The notes: generated by a model from the letters alone, not told the origin. A DNA stretch of 64,000 nucleotides from JAJDXW01 sp965223775 (GCA_965223775.1 OZ245021.1:992001-1056000), one strand, 5' to 3'; positions 41,585-50,543 are shown, counted from the first letter of the stretch. Program-made: numbers and translations.

Positions 41585-44091
41585 TCGGCCGGTCGATCCC
41601 GCGGGTCGAGGACGCGGCTCTCGTCACCGGAGAAGCCGAGTTCGCGGACGACGCTCCGCTTGCGCCCGACGCGGGCCACGCCTGCTTCGTGCGCTCGCCC
41701 TGGCCGCACGCCGATATCTTGGGCGTCGATGCGGGCGAAGCGCTCGCGATGGACGGGGTGTACGCGGTTCTCACCGGGCCGGCGGCCGCCGCCTGGTCGG
41801 ACCCGCTCCTGGTCGGGGTGCGCGCGCCGGTGGAGCACCGCTGCCTCGCGACCGGCCGCGTGCGGTACGCCGGGGAGCCGGTCGCGGTGGTGGTGGCGCG
41901 CGACCGGTACGTCGCGGAGGACGCGGTGGAGCGGGTGGAGGTCGAGTACGCGCCGCGGCCCGCGATCGTCGACCCCCGGGAGGCCCTCGGCGAGTCGGCG
42001 CCGCTGCTCCACGAGGCGATGGCCTCGAATCTCGTCCACGAGCGGAGCTTCCGCTACGGCGACCCCGAGGCCGCGTTCCGGGCCGCGCCGCACCGGGTCG
42101 AGGTCGAGGTCCGCTATCCGCGCAACGTCTGCACGCCGATCGAGGGGGTCGTGGTCACCGCGGCCTGGCTGCCGGGCGAAGGCGTCTACGAGGTCCATTC
42201 CAACTTCCAGGGGCCGTATTCGCTCCATCCCGTGATGGCGCGGGCGCTCCGGGTGCCGGGTTCGCGCCTGCGGCTTCGCGCCGCGCGGAACTCCGGCGGG
42301 AGCTTCGGCGTCAAGCAGTCCGCCTTCGTCGACATCGTGGCTCTCGCGCTCGCGGCCCGCGCCGCCGGGCGGCCGGTGCGCTGGGCGCAGGACCGGATGG
42401 AGAACCTCTCCGCCGCCACCTCGGCCACGAACCGCGTGGTCCGGCTCGAGGCGGCGGTCGAGGGAGACGGGCGGGTGCGGGCGCTCGGCTACGACCAGAT
42501 CGAGGACTGCGGCGCCTACCTCCGCGCCCCGGAGCCCGCCACCCTGTATCGCATGCACGGCCTCATGACCGGCGGCTACGACGTCAAGCATCTCGCGGTC
42601 CACAACCGGGTGGTGCTTACCAACAAGACGCCGACCGGGCTCAATCGCGGGTTCGGCGGCCCCCAGGTGTTCTTCGCGCTCGAGTCGCTGATGCGCCGGA
42701 TTGCGGAAGAGCTGGACCTCGACCCGCTCGACGTCATTCGCGCGAACCTGGTTCCCTCCGGCGCCATTCCCTACCGGGCGGCGGCCGGCGCGCGCTACGA
42801 TTCGGGGGACTTCCCGGCGCTGGTCGATCGGACGGTGGCCGAGGGCGGGCTCGACGATCTGCTCGCCCGCCGGCGCGCGGCCCGAAGCGAGGGGCGGCTC
42901 TACGGGGTCGGGTTCGCCGTGATCGTCGAGACCAGCATCTCCAACATGGGCTACATCACCACCCTGCTCGCTCCGCAGGTGCGGGCACGGACCGGTCCCA
43001 AGGATGGCGCGGTGGCGACCGCGACGGTGAGTCTCGACCCGGGCGGCGCGGTGACCGTGACCGCGGCCTCGGCGCCCCAGGGCCAGGGCCACCGCACCGT
43101 GCTCGCCCAGGTGGTGGCCGCGGTCCTCGGGCTCGCCCCGGACGAGATCGTCGTCAACCTCGAGCACGATACCCAGACCCAGCCGTGGTCGATCGCCTCG
43201 GGCAACTATTCGAGCCGCTTCGCGGGGGCGGTGGCGGGGGCGGCCCATCGCGCCGCGCTCCGGGTTCGCGAACGCCTCGCGGCGGTGGCCGCGCGCGAGC
43301 TCAATGCCCGGCCCGATCGGCTCGTCTTCGCGGCGGGGCGGGTCCAGTCGCTGGACAACCCCGACAACGCCATCGCGCTTGCCCGGCTCGCAGGCGTCTT
43401 CCACTGGTCGCCATCGTCGCTCCCGGAGGGCGTGGAGCCGGGGCTCCGGGTGACCGAGATGTGGTCGCCGCCCGCGCTCGCTCCACCCGACTCCAAGGAC
43501 CGCATCAACGGGGCCGGCGCCTATGCCTTCGTGTTCGACTACTGCGGCGTCGAGGTGGACCCGGTGACCGCCCGCGTGCGCATCGACCGCTACGTGACCG
43601 GCCATGACTCGGGGGTCCGCCTGCACCCCGCGATGGTGGACGGGCAGATTCGGGGGGCGTTCGCGCAAGGTGTGGGGGCGGCGCTCTACGAGGAGCTCCG
43701 CTACGATGCCGACGGCACCTTCCTCTCCGGGACGCTCGCGGACTACCCGATTCCGACCGCGTGCGAGGTGCCGGCCCCGGTCATCATCCACCACGACCTG
43801 CCGTCCACCGTCACCCCGCTCGGCGCGAAGGGAGTGGGCGAGGGGGTGTCGATGAGCACCCCGGTGTGCATCGCGAACGCGGTCGCGGATGCCCTCGGAA
43901 TCGGCGAGACGCCGGCTCTTCCCCTGCTCCCCGCGCGCCTTGCCCCGCACGTCGCGGCCGCCCTGCGGCGCCGCGGCCAGGCGGAGTACGGGGCGCGGGA
44001 CGAGTCGAGCCTCGGAGGGAGCCGCGAGAGAGGGAGCGGGGACGAATCGAGGAGGGGCCGCGGCCAAGGCCGCACGGGAGAGCGTTCGTGA
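41581..44091 (+). CDS. Molybdenum hydroxylase large subunit (xanthine dehydrogenase/CoxL superfamily)
   Basis: 836-residue Mo-cofactor-binding subunit. It opens IGRSIPRVEDAALVTGEAEF, the canonical first residues, so the TTG at 41581 is accepted as start, with GGAGAG upstream. The cofactor region includes GGSFGVKQ, LNRGFGGPQVFFALE (a xanthine-dehydrogenase-like variant, not the CO-dehydrogenase AYXCSFR loop) and a C-terminal GAKGVGEGVS with the catalytic Glu. The last ~45 residues are an unusual Arg/Gly/Ser-rich tail. Stop overlaps the next start (GTGA). It hydroxylates an aromatic/N-heterocyclic ring or aldehyde; substrate unknown. Confidence 0.92.
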   Translation: MIGRSIPRVEDAALVTGEAEFADDAPLAPDAGHACFVRSPWPHADILGVDAGEALAMDGVYAVLTGPAAAAWSDPLLVGVRAPVEHRCLATGRVRYAGEPVAVVVARDRYVAEDAVERVEVEYAPRPAIVDPREALGESAPLLHEAMASNLVHERSFRYGDPEAAFRAAPHRVEVEVRYPRNVCTPIEGVVVTAAWLPGEGVYEVHSNFQGPYSLHPVMARALRVPGSRLRLRAARNSGGSFGVKQSAFVDIVALALAARAAGRPVRWAQDRMENLSAATSATNRVVRLEAAVEGDGRVRALGYDQIEDCGAYLRAPEPATLYRMHGLMTGGYDVKHLAVHNRVVLTNKTPTGLNRGFGGPQVFFALESLMRRIAEELDLDPLDVIRANLVPSGAIPYRAAAGARYDSGDFPALVDRTVAEGGLDDLLARRRAARSEGRLYGVGFAVIVETSISNMGYITTLLAPQVRARTGPKDGAVATATVSLDPGGAVTVTAASAPQGQGHRTVLAQVVAAVLGLAPDEIVVNLEHDTQTQPWSIASGNYSSRFAGAVAGAAHRAALRVRERLAAVAARELNARPDRLVFAAGRVQSLDNPDNAIALARLAGVFHWSPSSLPEGVEPGLRVTEMWSPPALAPPDSKDRINGAGAYAFVFDYCGVEVDPVTARVRIDRYVTGHDSGVRLHPAMVDGQIRGAFAQGVGAALYEELRYDADGTFLSGTLADYPIPTACEVPAPVIIHHDLPSTVTPLGAKGVGEGVSMSTPVCIANAVADALGIGETPALPLLPARLAPHVAAALRRRGQAEYGARDESSLGGSRERGSGDESRRGRGQGRTGERS

Positions 44092-45806
44092 AGCCGGCGC
44101 CGTTCGACTACCTTCGCCCGGCCGGGGTCGAGGAGGCGCTCGCCGCCCTCGGCGAGGCCGGGGACGACGCCCGAGTCCTCGCGGGGGGCCTCTCCCTCGT
44201 CCCGATGATGAACTTCCGGGTGGTGACCCCGGCGGTGGTGATCGACATCGGCGGGCTCGGAGCGCTCCGGGAGGTGGTGGACCACGGCACGGAGATCGCG
44301 ATCGGCGCCGGGGTCGCGCAGGCGGCGCTCGAGCGCTGGCCGGACCTCGCTCGCCGCCTGCCGCTCCTCGCGGAGGCATTCCCCCACGTCGGGCACTACC
44401 CGACCCGGGCGCGCGGCACGGTGGGCGGCTCCATCGCCCACGCCGACCCGAGCGCCGAGCTCCCCCTCGCCCTCGCGGTGCTGGACGGAACGGTACGGCT
44501 TCGTTCGGCGGGCGGCGCGCGCGTGGTGCCGGCGCGCGCGTTCTTCGAAGGGCCCCTCACGACCGCGTGCCGGGAGGACGAGATGGTGGTCGCGACCCAC
44601 TGGCCGTGCGCCGTGCCGGGCGTGCGGTACGCCTTCGACGAGGTCGCGCTTCGCCACGGCGACTTCGCGATCGCCGCCTGCGCGGCGTTCGTGGACGAGG
44701 ATCGGACGGTCGTCGGATTCGCCGGGGTGGCGGATAGCCCGGTTGTCCGCGAATGGCCGCGGCTCGCGGGCAATGCGCTCGACGATGCCCTCGCCGAGCT
44801 CGCGACGGAGCTTGAGATCGTCGACGACGGCGACGGCGGAGCCGCGTACCGGCGCGGGCTCGTCCGCACCCTCGGCCGGCGGACGGTCGATCGGGCCGCG
44901 GCCGGCCCTCCCGCCGCCGGTGCGGAGCGTGCGGATGCCCCGCCGCCCCCTGCACGGCGGTACGAATCGCCGCGGCCGGGCGAACCTCCGACCGCACCGG
45001 GACCGGGGAACGGCGGTACGTTCGATAGCCGGGAGAGGGACCCGGCGAACCTTCGTCTCGGAACGACGGGACGCCGGCCGGCTGAAGTGAGTGAGCGGGT
45101 GTCCTGGGAGCGCGGGCTTCCAGCCCGCTCGGACAACCGCGTGACCTCGGTTCACCGCGGGCTGGAAGCCCGCGCTCCCGGGACGCCGCCGCATGAAACC
45201 GGGCACGAGTGGCAACGGCAGGGTGCTTCGGAGAGCCCGAAGGCCGACCCCGAGCCGGCCGGCGGCGGCGAGACGGAGCCGCCGCCTCGCCCGGGCGGGC
45301 GGCTTCGCGCCGGCGAACGCCACCTCGTCGAGTTCGTGCTGAACGGGGAGCGATGCGCCGCGGAGGCGCCCCCCCGCCTGCTCCTCAGCGACTTCCTGCG
45401 TGGCGCGTTCGGGCGAAGGGGCGTCCATGTCGGATGCGAGCACGGCGTATGCGGCGCGTGCACCGTGCGCCTCGACGGGGCGCCGGCCCGCGCCTGCCTC
45501 GTGTTCGCAGTCCAGGTGCAGGGGCGGCGCGTGGACACCGTGGAGGGCCTCGCCGGCGCGCACGGGATGCATTCGCCGCTCCAGGAGGCGTTCCGCCGGC
45601 ACCATGCGCTGCAGTGCGGGTACTGCACTCCGGGTATCCTGATGACCATGACGGAATGGCTCGAGCGGCTCGCGGCGCAAGGCCGTGCGCCGGGCGAGGA
45701 GGAGGTGCGGGCGGTGCTGAGCGGACACCTTTGCCGTTGCACGGGCTACGAGCCCATCGTCGCCGCGGTGCTCGACGCGGCGGCCAGGCAGGCCCCCGAT
45801 GCCTGA
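44088..45806 (+). CDS. Fused FAD-binding and [2Fe-2S] subunits of the Mo-hydroxylase
   Basis: 572 residues combining two subunits that are usually separate. Residues ~1-265 are the CoxM-type FAD domain (AGGLSLVPMMNFR at 32-44; TVGGSIAHADPSAELP at 111-126). Residues ~266-410 are a long disordered linker. Residues ~411-572 are the CoxS-type domain with C450, C455, C458, C470 (plant-type cluster) and C510, C513, C549, C551 (second cluster). The linker contains an 84-bp palindrome in frame. GTG 44088 overlaps the large-subunit stop. The FAD domain is slightly shorter than usual at its C-terminus. Electron path would be Mo to 2Fe-2S to FAD. Confidence 0.88.
   Translation: MKPAPFDYLRPAGVEEALAALGEAGDDARVLAGGLSLVPMMNFRVVTPAVVIDIGGLGALREVVDHGTEIAIGAGVAQAALERWPDLARRLPLLAEAFPHVGHYPTRARGTVGGSIAHADPSAELPLALAVLDGTVRLRSAGGARVVPARAFFEGPLTTACREDEMVVATHWPCAVPGVRYAFDEVALRHGDFAIAACAAFVDEDRTVVGFAGVADSPVVREWPRLAGNALDDALAELATELEIVDDGDGGAAYRRGLVRTLGRRTVDRAAAGPPAAGAERADAPPPPARRYESPRPGEPPTAPGPGNGGTFDSRERDPANLRLGTTGRRPAEVSERVSWERGLPARSDNRVTSVHRGLEARAPGTPPHETGHEWQRQGASESPKADPEPAGGGETEPPPRPGGRLRAGERHLVEFVLNGERCAAEAPPRLLLSDFLRGAFGRRGVHVGCEHGVCGACTVRLDGAPARACLVFAVQVQGRRVDTVEGLAGAHGMHSPLQEAFRRHHALQCGYCTPGILMTMTEWLERLAAQGRAPGEEEVRAVLSGHLCRCTGYEPIVAAVLDAAARQAPDA
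45101..45184. repeat. REP-like palindrome inserted in the coding linker
   Basis: Arms of 28 bases (45101-45128 and 45157-45184) are complementary with one T-G wobble, around a 28-base spacer. Each arm itself holds the palindrome GCGGGCTTCCAGCCCGC or its reverse. Total 84 bp, exactly 28 codons, so the reading frame is kept. It encodes linker residues around SWERGLPARS to VHRGLEARAPG. Confidence 0.85.
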
Positions 45807-45862
45807 GATTCGACGGGCGATCATCGCGCCGGGGCCGGGGCCGGGGCCGCCGGAGCCGGGCG

Positions 45863-47425
45863 GTGCCTGATCTCGGGCGGGCGTTCCTCGCGGCGGCGGC
45901 CCGAAGCCCCGCCTCCTGCGCCGTCGTGGACGGGAACCGCCGCGTGACCTACGCCGGCTGGATCGAGCGGATCCGCCGGGCGGTCGCGGGGCTCGACGCG
46001 CTCGGGCTCCGCCCCGGCGACCACCTCGTCACCTTGCTCCGCAATCGGCTCGAGGCCGCCACCTTGCATTGGGCGTGCCAGTTCGCGGGCGTGGTCATCA
46101 CTCCCGTCAACTGGCGGGCCACCCGCGACGAGCTCGACTACGTGATTGGCGACGCGCACGCCCGCGCCCTCGTGTACGAGCCGGCATCGGCCGAGGCCGC
46201 GGCGGCGCCGGCGGCCGCGACCGTTCCGCGCATCGCGATCGACGGCTCGGCCGTCTCGGTCGTCTCGGCCGACTCCTGGGAGCAGGTATTCGAGACCGAA
46301 GCGCCGGCCGCGGAGCCGAGTGCGGAGCCTGGCGCTCGGGTCACCCCTCGGGCCGCGGCCGAGGACGTCTCCGTCATGCTCTACACCTCCGGAACCACCG
46401 GCCGCGGCAAGGGGGTCCCGCGCCGCCACCGGGCGGAGCAGGCGGCAGCGCTCGCCCACATCGCGCACCACCAGTACGCCTTCGGCGAGTCCACCCTGGG
46501 GGTCATGCCCCTCTACCACACGATGGGAGTGCGCTCGCTCCTCGCCTCGGCCTTTCTCGGGGGCTGCTTCGTCTGCCAGCCGCGCTTCGATGCCGCGGCC
46601 GCGCTCGACCTCATCGAGGCGGAGCGGATCACTGCCCTGTACCTGGTGCCGACCCTGTACCACGACCTCCTGAGCCACCCGGAGTTCACCCCCGAGCGCG
46701 TGTCGAGCGTGCGCCGGGTCGGCTTCGCGGGCATGCCGATGACGGATGCGCTGGTGCGGCGGGTGGAGGAAGGCTTCCGGCCCCGGCTCTTCGTCAATCA
46801 CTACGGCTCGTCGGAGGTCTTCACCTTCACCATCGCTCAGGAGGCGGCGCGCAAGCCGGGCTCCGCCGGCCGGGCCGGCCTCAACCAGGAGGTGCGGGTG
46901 GTGCGCCTCGGCTCGACCGATCCCGACGACGTGGTCGCGGGACCCGGCGAGGAGGGCCAGGTCGCGGTCCGCCTCGACCACGACGAGGCGTTCGACGGGT
47001 ACTGGCGCCGCCCCGACGCGGACGCGAAGGCGCTCCACCAGGGCTGGTACTTCACCGGCGACACCGGGTACCGGGACGCGGAAGGGGACCTCTTCGTCAC
47101 CGGCCGGGTCGACGACATGATCATCAGCGGCGGCGAGAACATCACCCCCGTGGAGGTCGAGAACGTGCTCTCCCTGCATCCCGCGGTGGCCGAGGTGGCA
47201 GTCGCCGGGCTCCCCGACGATCGCTGGGGGCAGCGGGTGGCCGCGTTCGTGGTCCGGCGCGAGCCGGTCGCGGATGGAGCGCTCGACGAGCATTGCCGGG
47301 CGTCGACCCTCCCGGCCTTCAAGCGGCCGCGAGCCTACACGTTCCTGCGCGAGATCCCGAAGTCCCCGGTCGGCAAGATCCTCCGCCGGCGTCTCGTGGC
47401 CGGCGAGTACGAGCCGGTGGACTGA
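45863..47425 (+). CDS. AMP-dependent acyl/aryl-CoA ligase
   Basis: 520-residue class I adenylate-forming enzyme that activates a carboxylic acid as acyl-AMP then acyl-CoA. Visible motifs: P-loop LYTSGTTGRGKGVPRRH, NHYGSSEVF, the GWYFTGDTGYRD aspartate, GRVDDMIISGGENITPVEVE hinge, and KSPVGKILRR with the catalytic Lys. Start GTG 45863 has GGAG upstream and lies 56 bp after the fused Mo-hydroxylase subunit. With the crotonase and UbiD-type genes downstream it suggests CoA-dependent breakdown of an aromatic or related acid. Benzoate/4-hydroxybenzoate-type specificity is possible but not shown. Confidence 0.9.
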   Translation: MPDLGRAFLAAAARSPASCAVVDGNRRVTYAGWIERIRRAVAGLDALGLRPGDHLVTLLRNRLEAATLHWACQFAGVVITPVNWRATRDELDYVIGDAHARALVYEPASAEAAAAPAAATVPRIAIDGSAVSVVSADSWEQVFETEAPAAEPSAEPGARVTPRAAAEDVSVMLYTSGTTGRGKGVPRRHRAEQAAALAHIAHHQYAFGESTLGVMPLYHTMGVRSLLASAFLGGCFVCQPRFDAAAALDLIEAERITALYLVPTLYHDLLSHPEFTPERVSSVRRVGFAGMPMTDALVRRVEEGFRPRLFVNHYGSSEVFTFTIAQEAARKPGSAGRAGLNQEVRVVRLGSTDPDDVVAGPGEEGQVAVRLDHDEAFDGYWRRPDADAKALHQGWYFTGDTGYRDAEGDLFVTGRVDDMIISGGENITPVEVENVLSLHPAVAEVAVAGLPDDRWGQRVAAFVVRREPVADGALDEHCRASTLPAFKRPRAYTFLREIPKSPVGKILRRRLVAGEYEPVD

Positions 47426-48120
47426 CCGTGCGTCGCGGGCGGCAACCGGCAGCGATGGGCGAATTTTTTCGACCGGGGGGGAAGAACGGGGGCGCCGCGT
47501 CCGCCCTTGGCCGAGAATCGGACCGTTCGGGTCGCGGCGCCGCAATCGCAGAGCGGGCGATACGGGCCGGGCGCCCGGTCCTCGCCCGCGAGGGTCGAGG
47601 CCCGAGGGCACGCAGGCCTAACCCGGAAAAATCACCGATTTTCGTCGCGAGGGCGCCGCGAAGCTGCGAAGCAGAATGCCGTGGTAGCGGGTCGCACGGA
47701 CCTCAAGAGCGCTTACGCGCTGGCGAAGGCGTAGTCGACACTACGTCGAAGCGGCTTGAGGGAGTACGGCCCGCTACCGCGAGCAGATTGGCGTCCGCAG
47801 CAGGAAATCGGTGATTTTTCCGGGCTAAGCTCGGGCACGTATGGCAGGGACCCGTGCGTCGGGTGGGCGCCGTCCCGCTGAACGAGTGGACGATGCGATG
47901 CGCACGCGGGTGACCGGAAAATGCGGGGAGATCCAGCGAGGCTGCGCCTCAGACCGACGAGAGGTGTTCGAAGCCACCCGACGGTTCTCCAACCCCCGGC
48001 GCGCCGTACCAAGAGAAATGCCTGCATTTCTTCTGGTAGCAGCCTCGTACGTTTCAACCACGCAACGCCTCTGCAAACTTGACTCAAGGTCGCGGTGCCT
48101 CAAGGAGTCCAGGAGAAGAA
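47426..48120. other. Long non-coding stretch between CoA ligase and crotonase
   Basis: About 700 bp without a supported gene. It contains repeat copy 3 (47618-47828). It also contains an inverted repeat AGAAATGC / GCATTTCT (48014-48031, 2-base loop) that could be an operator or attenuator about 90 bp before the crotonase leader. The crotonase promoter should lie here, as TTGACT at 48079 is a possible -35. Confidence 0.5.
47618..47828. mobile_element. MITE-like palindromic element, copy 3
   Basis: About 210 bp bounded by imperfect inverted repeats: left CCCGGAAAAATCACCGATTT, right AAATCGGTGATTTTTCCGGG. The inside carries the family core at 47745-47767 (GAAGCGGCTTGAGGGAGTAC) and GGTAGCGGGTC / GGCCCGCTACC, which pair with each other. 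Terminal sequence differs from copies 1 and 4 while the two ends co-vary, so the hairpin is conserved rather than the letters. Confidence 0.8.
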
Positions 48121-48147
48121 ATGAAGATCGGGAGAGCGGGGACATGA
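48121..48147 (+). CDS. Possible 8-residue leader peptide before the crotonase
   Basis: AGGAG (48111-48115) lies 5 bases before ATG 48121, a better ribosome site than that of the crotonase itself. The frame MKIGRAGT stops at TGA 48145-48147, overlapping the crotonase ATG at 48144 (ATGA). This looks like a translational-coupling mini-cistron. Very short, so chance cannot be excluded. Confidence 0.4.
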   Translation: MKIGRAGT

Positions 48148-48953
48148 CAAGGGCCTTTCGGAGCACGGTCGCGAGCGTCGTCGAGAAGCTCGACGGCTTC
48201 CGGGTGGAGATCGACCCTGAGCGCGAGCGGGCGGACGTCGTGCTGCGCCGCCCGCCCCTCAACATCGTGCGGATGCCGCAGCGCGACCAGCTCCGCCTGG
48301 TGTTCGAGGAGCTCGACCGGGACGCGGAGGTGCGGATCGTCGTGCTCCGGGCCGAGGGCGAGCACTTCTCGAGCGGCGGCGAGATCCCCGGCTTCCTGGA
48401 GCGAAGCCCGGAACACGTCTCCGAGCTCGCCCGGAACGTGGCCGCGCCGGAGCGCTGCCGCAAGCCGGTCGTCGCGGCCATCCGCGGCTACTGCTTCGGG
48501 GTCGCCTTCGAGCTCAGCCTCGCGTGCGACTTCCGGATCGTGTCCGAGACCGCCGTCGTCGGCCTGCCGGAGCAGCGCATCGCCATGGTCCCCGGCTCAG
48601 GGGGGTCGATACGGCTCCTCCACATGATCGGGGTCGCGCGGACCAAGGACATGGTCATGCGTTCGCGCCGGCTCGCGGGACCGGAAGCGCTCGACTGGGG
48701 CATCGCGACGACGTGCGTCGCGGACGGCGATCTCGAGTCCGCGACCGATGCCCTCGTGGACGAGCTTCGCGGCTTTTCCCCCCTCGCCCAGCGCGCCGCC
48801 AAGGACGTGCTCAACACCGCGCAGCACACCACCCTCCAGGCCGGGATCGAGATTGAGGGCAACACCTACGGGCGGCTTCGGTCGTCGGCCGACTTCCGGG
48901 AAGGGGTCGCGTCGTTCGTCGAGAAGCGCCGGCCCGTGTTCACCGGTGAGTGA
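48144..48953 (+). CDS. Enoyl-CoA hydratase/isomerase (crotonase) family protein
   Basis: 269 residues with the crotonase fold: oxyanion-hole loops RAEGEHFSSGGEIPG and AIRGYCFGVAFELSLACDFR, then LPEQRIAMVPGSGGSIRLLHMIG. In the second active-site loop a Pro/Gly arrangement (MVPGSGGS) replaces the second catalytic Glu of classic hydratases, so a hydrolase, isomerase or ring-opening reaction is possible. ATG 48144 is coupled to a mini-leader. The gene ends 7 bp before the UbiD-type gene, so the two are one operon. Probably acts on the CoA thioester from the upstream ligase. Confidence 0.87.
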   Translation: MTRAFRSTVASVVEKLDGFRVEIDPERERADVVLRRPPLNIVRMPQRDQLRLVFEELDRDAEVRIVVLRAEGEHFSSGGEIPGFLERSPEHVSELARNVAAPERCRKPVVAAIRGYCFGVAFELSLACDFRIVSETAVVGLPEQRIAMVPGSGGSIRLLHMIGVARTKDMVMRSRRLAGPEALDWGIATTCVADGDLESATDALVDELRGFSPLAQRAAKDVLNTAQHTTLQAGIEIEGNTYGRLRSSADFREGVASFVEKRRPVFTGE

Positions 48954-48960
48954 CGCGGCC

Positions 48961-50322
48961 ATGCGCAACGACCCGGTGCCGACGCTGCGCGGCTGGCTGG
49001 ACCGGCTGGAGGCGTCCGGGCGGCTCGCCCGCGCCCGGCCCGGCATACCGCTCCGGTTCACCCTCGCCGCGCTCGCGAAGCGCCTCGACGGCCGGCGGGC
49101 GACGTACTTCCCCGAGCCGGACGGGCGCCACTCGATGCCCGTCGTTTCCGGGCTCGTATCGACCCGCTCCTGGATCGCGGAGGCGCTCGGCACCGACGAG
49201 GCGGGCCTCCTCGACTGCTATCAGCGGGCCATCGAGTCTCCTCTCCCCTGCCGGGAGGTGGAAGACGGTGCGCCCGTGCAGGAGGAGGTCAGCCGGGAGG
49301 TGGACCTCGAACGCGACCTCCCGATACCCGTCCACAACGAGCACGACAGCGGCCCCTACATCACCGCCGGCCTCGTCATCGCGGCCAATCCCGAGACGGG
49401 GGACCAGAACGTATCGATCAATCGCCTCCAGGTGAGCGGGCCCGACCGGCTCGGCATCCTCATGCTCCCGCGCGACCTGCACCGGTTCTACGACGCGGCG
49501 GAAGCGCGCGGCGAGGCGCTTCCGGTCGCGGTGGTCATCGGCGTGGACCCGGCCACCCTGCTCGCCTCCCAGGCCATCGTGCCGCTCAACGCGGACGAGC
49601 TCGAGGTCGCGGGGGCGCTGCAGGGCGCGCCGCTCCCCGTGGTGCGCTGCGTCACCAATCCGGTGCGGGTGCCGGCCGATGCCGAGATCGTGATCGAGGG
49701 CCGCCTGCTCCCCCACGAACGCGCGCCGGAAGGGCCGTTCGGCGAGTTCCCCCAGTACTACGGGCCGGCGGGCGACCGGCAGGTGCTGGTGGTCGATGCG
49801 GTGACGCGCCGGCGCGATGCGCTCTTCCACACCATCGTGCCGGCCGCGATGGAGCACCTGCTGCTCGGGGCCATCCCGCGCGAAGCGTCGCTGCTCTCGC
49901 TCCTGCGCCGGAGCTTCCCGAGCGTCCTCGACGTCCATCTGCCGGCCGGCGGGGTGTGCCGGTACCACCTCTACGTGCAGATCCGCAAGCGCTGGGACGG
50001 CGAGCCGCGCAACATCATGATGGGTGCGTTCGCGGGCCACGCGGACATCAAGCAGGTCGTGGTGGTGGACGAGGACGTGGACGTGCACGACCCGCAAGCG
50101 GTGGAATGGGCGGTGGCGACCCGGTTCCAGGCCGGGGAGGACCTCGTGGTCGTCCCCGGCGCGCAGGGCTCGCGCCTCGACCCCTCCGCCCGGGAGGGGA
50201 GGGTGGACAAGATGGGACTCGACGCCACCCGGCCGCTCGGCGCGGACCCCTTCCGGTTCACCGTGGTGCACGTCCCCGGCGAGGACGACCCCGAGGTCGA
50301 GCGCTGGCTCGAGACCGACTGA
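48961..50322 (+). CDS. UbiD-family (de)carboxylase
   Basis: 453-residue prenyl-FMN-dependent decarboxylase/carboxylase. Visible family elements: NPETGDQNVSINRLQ, which includes the Asn metal/phosphate ligand, RLLPHERAPEGPFGEFPQYYG with the acidic catalytic pair, and AIPREASLLSLLRRSFPSV. Needs prenyl-FMN from a UbiX-type enzyme; no ubiX is in the window. Catabolic UbiD members (de)carboxylate phenolic or heteroaromatic acids, which fits the adjacent CoA ligase, crotonase and Mo-hydroxylase better than ubiquinone synthesis. ATG 48961 follows the crotonase stop by 7 bp. Confidence 0.9.
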   Translation: MRNDPVPTLRGWLDRLEASGRLARARPGIPLRFTLAALAKRLDGRRATYFPEPDGRHSMPVVSGLVSTRSWIAEALGTDEAGLLDCYQRAIESPLPCREVEDGAPVQEEVSREVDLERDLPIPVHNEHDSGPYITAGLVIAANPETGDQNVSINRLQVSGPDRLGILMLPRDLHRFYDAAEARGEALPVAVVIGVDPATLLASQAIVPLNADELEVAGALQGAPLPVVRCVTNPVRVPADAEIVIEGRLLPHERAPEGPFGEFPQYYGPAGDRQVLVVDAVTRRRDALFHTIVPAAMEHLLLGAIPREASLLSLLRRSFPSVLDVHLPAGGVCRYHLYVQIRKRWDGEPRNIMMGAFAGHADIKQVVVVDEDVDVHDPQAVEWAVATRFQAGEDLVVVPGAQGSRLDPSAREGRVDKMGLDATRPLGADPFRFTVVHVPGEDDPEVERWLETD

Positions 50323-50543
50323 CGGGGTGCCGGCCGGTCCCTTCCGCCGCCGCGGGCGGGGGGGGAATTTCATTCCCACGCCATGCTTTTTACGATGTGA
50401 TACATCGCGCGAACCGGCTCGCATCGTGCTCGCGGCCCGGGGCGCGGAGGTACGGTGCGCCGGGCCACGGTCCGGACGGTCGGCGGGATCGCCCGCGAAT
50501 AGGCTATGATGGCGCTGCCTGCCCGAAGGCAGGGGAGAGGGTG

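Noticed and set aside
41371..44379. A 1,002-codon leftward open frame opposite the Mo-hydroxylase
   Set aside because: Shadow frame with His/Arg/Gly-rich product and no ribosome site.
47841..48143. N-terminal extension of the crotonase to 47841
   Set aside because: The extra residues have no family match, and a coupled start at 48144 fits the normal length of crotonases.
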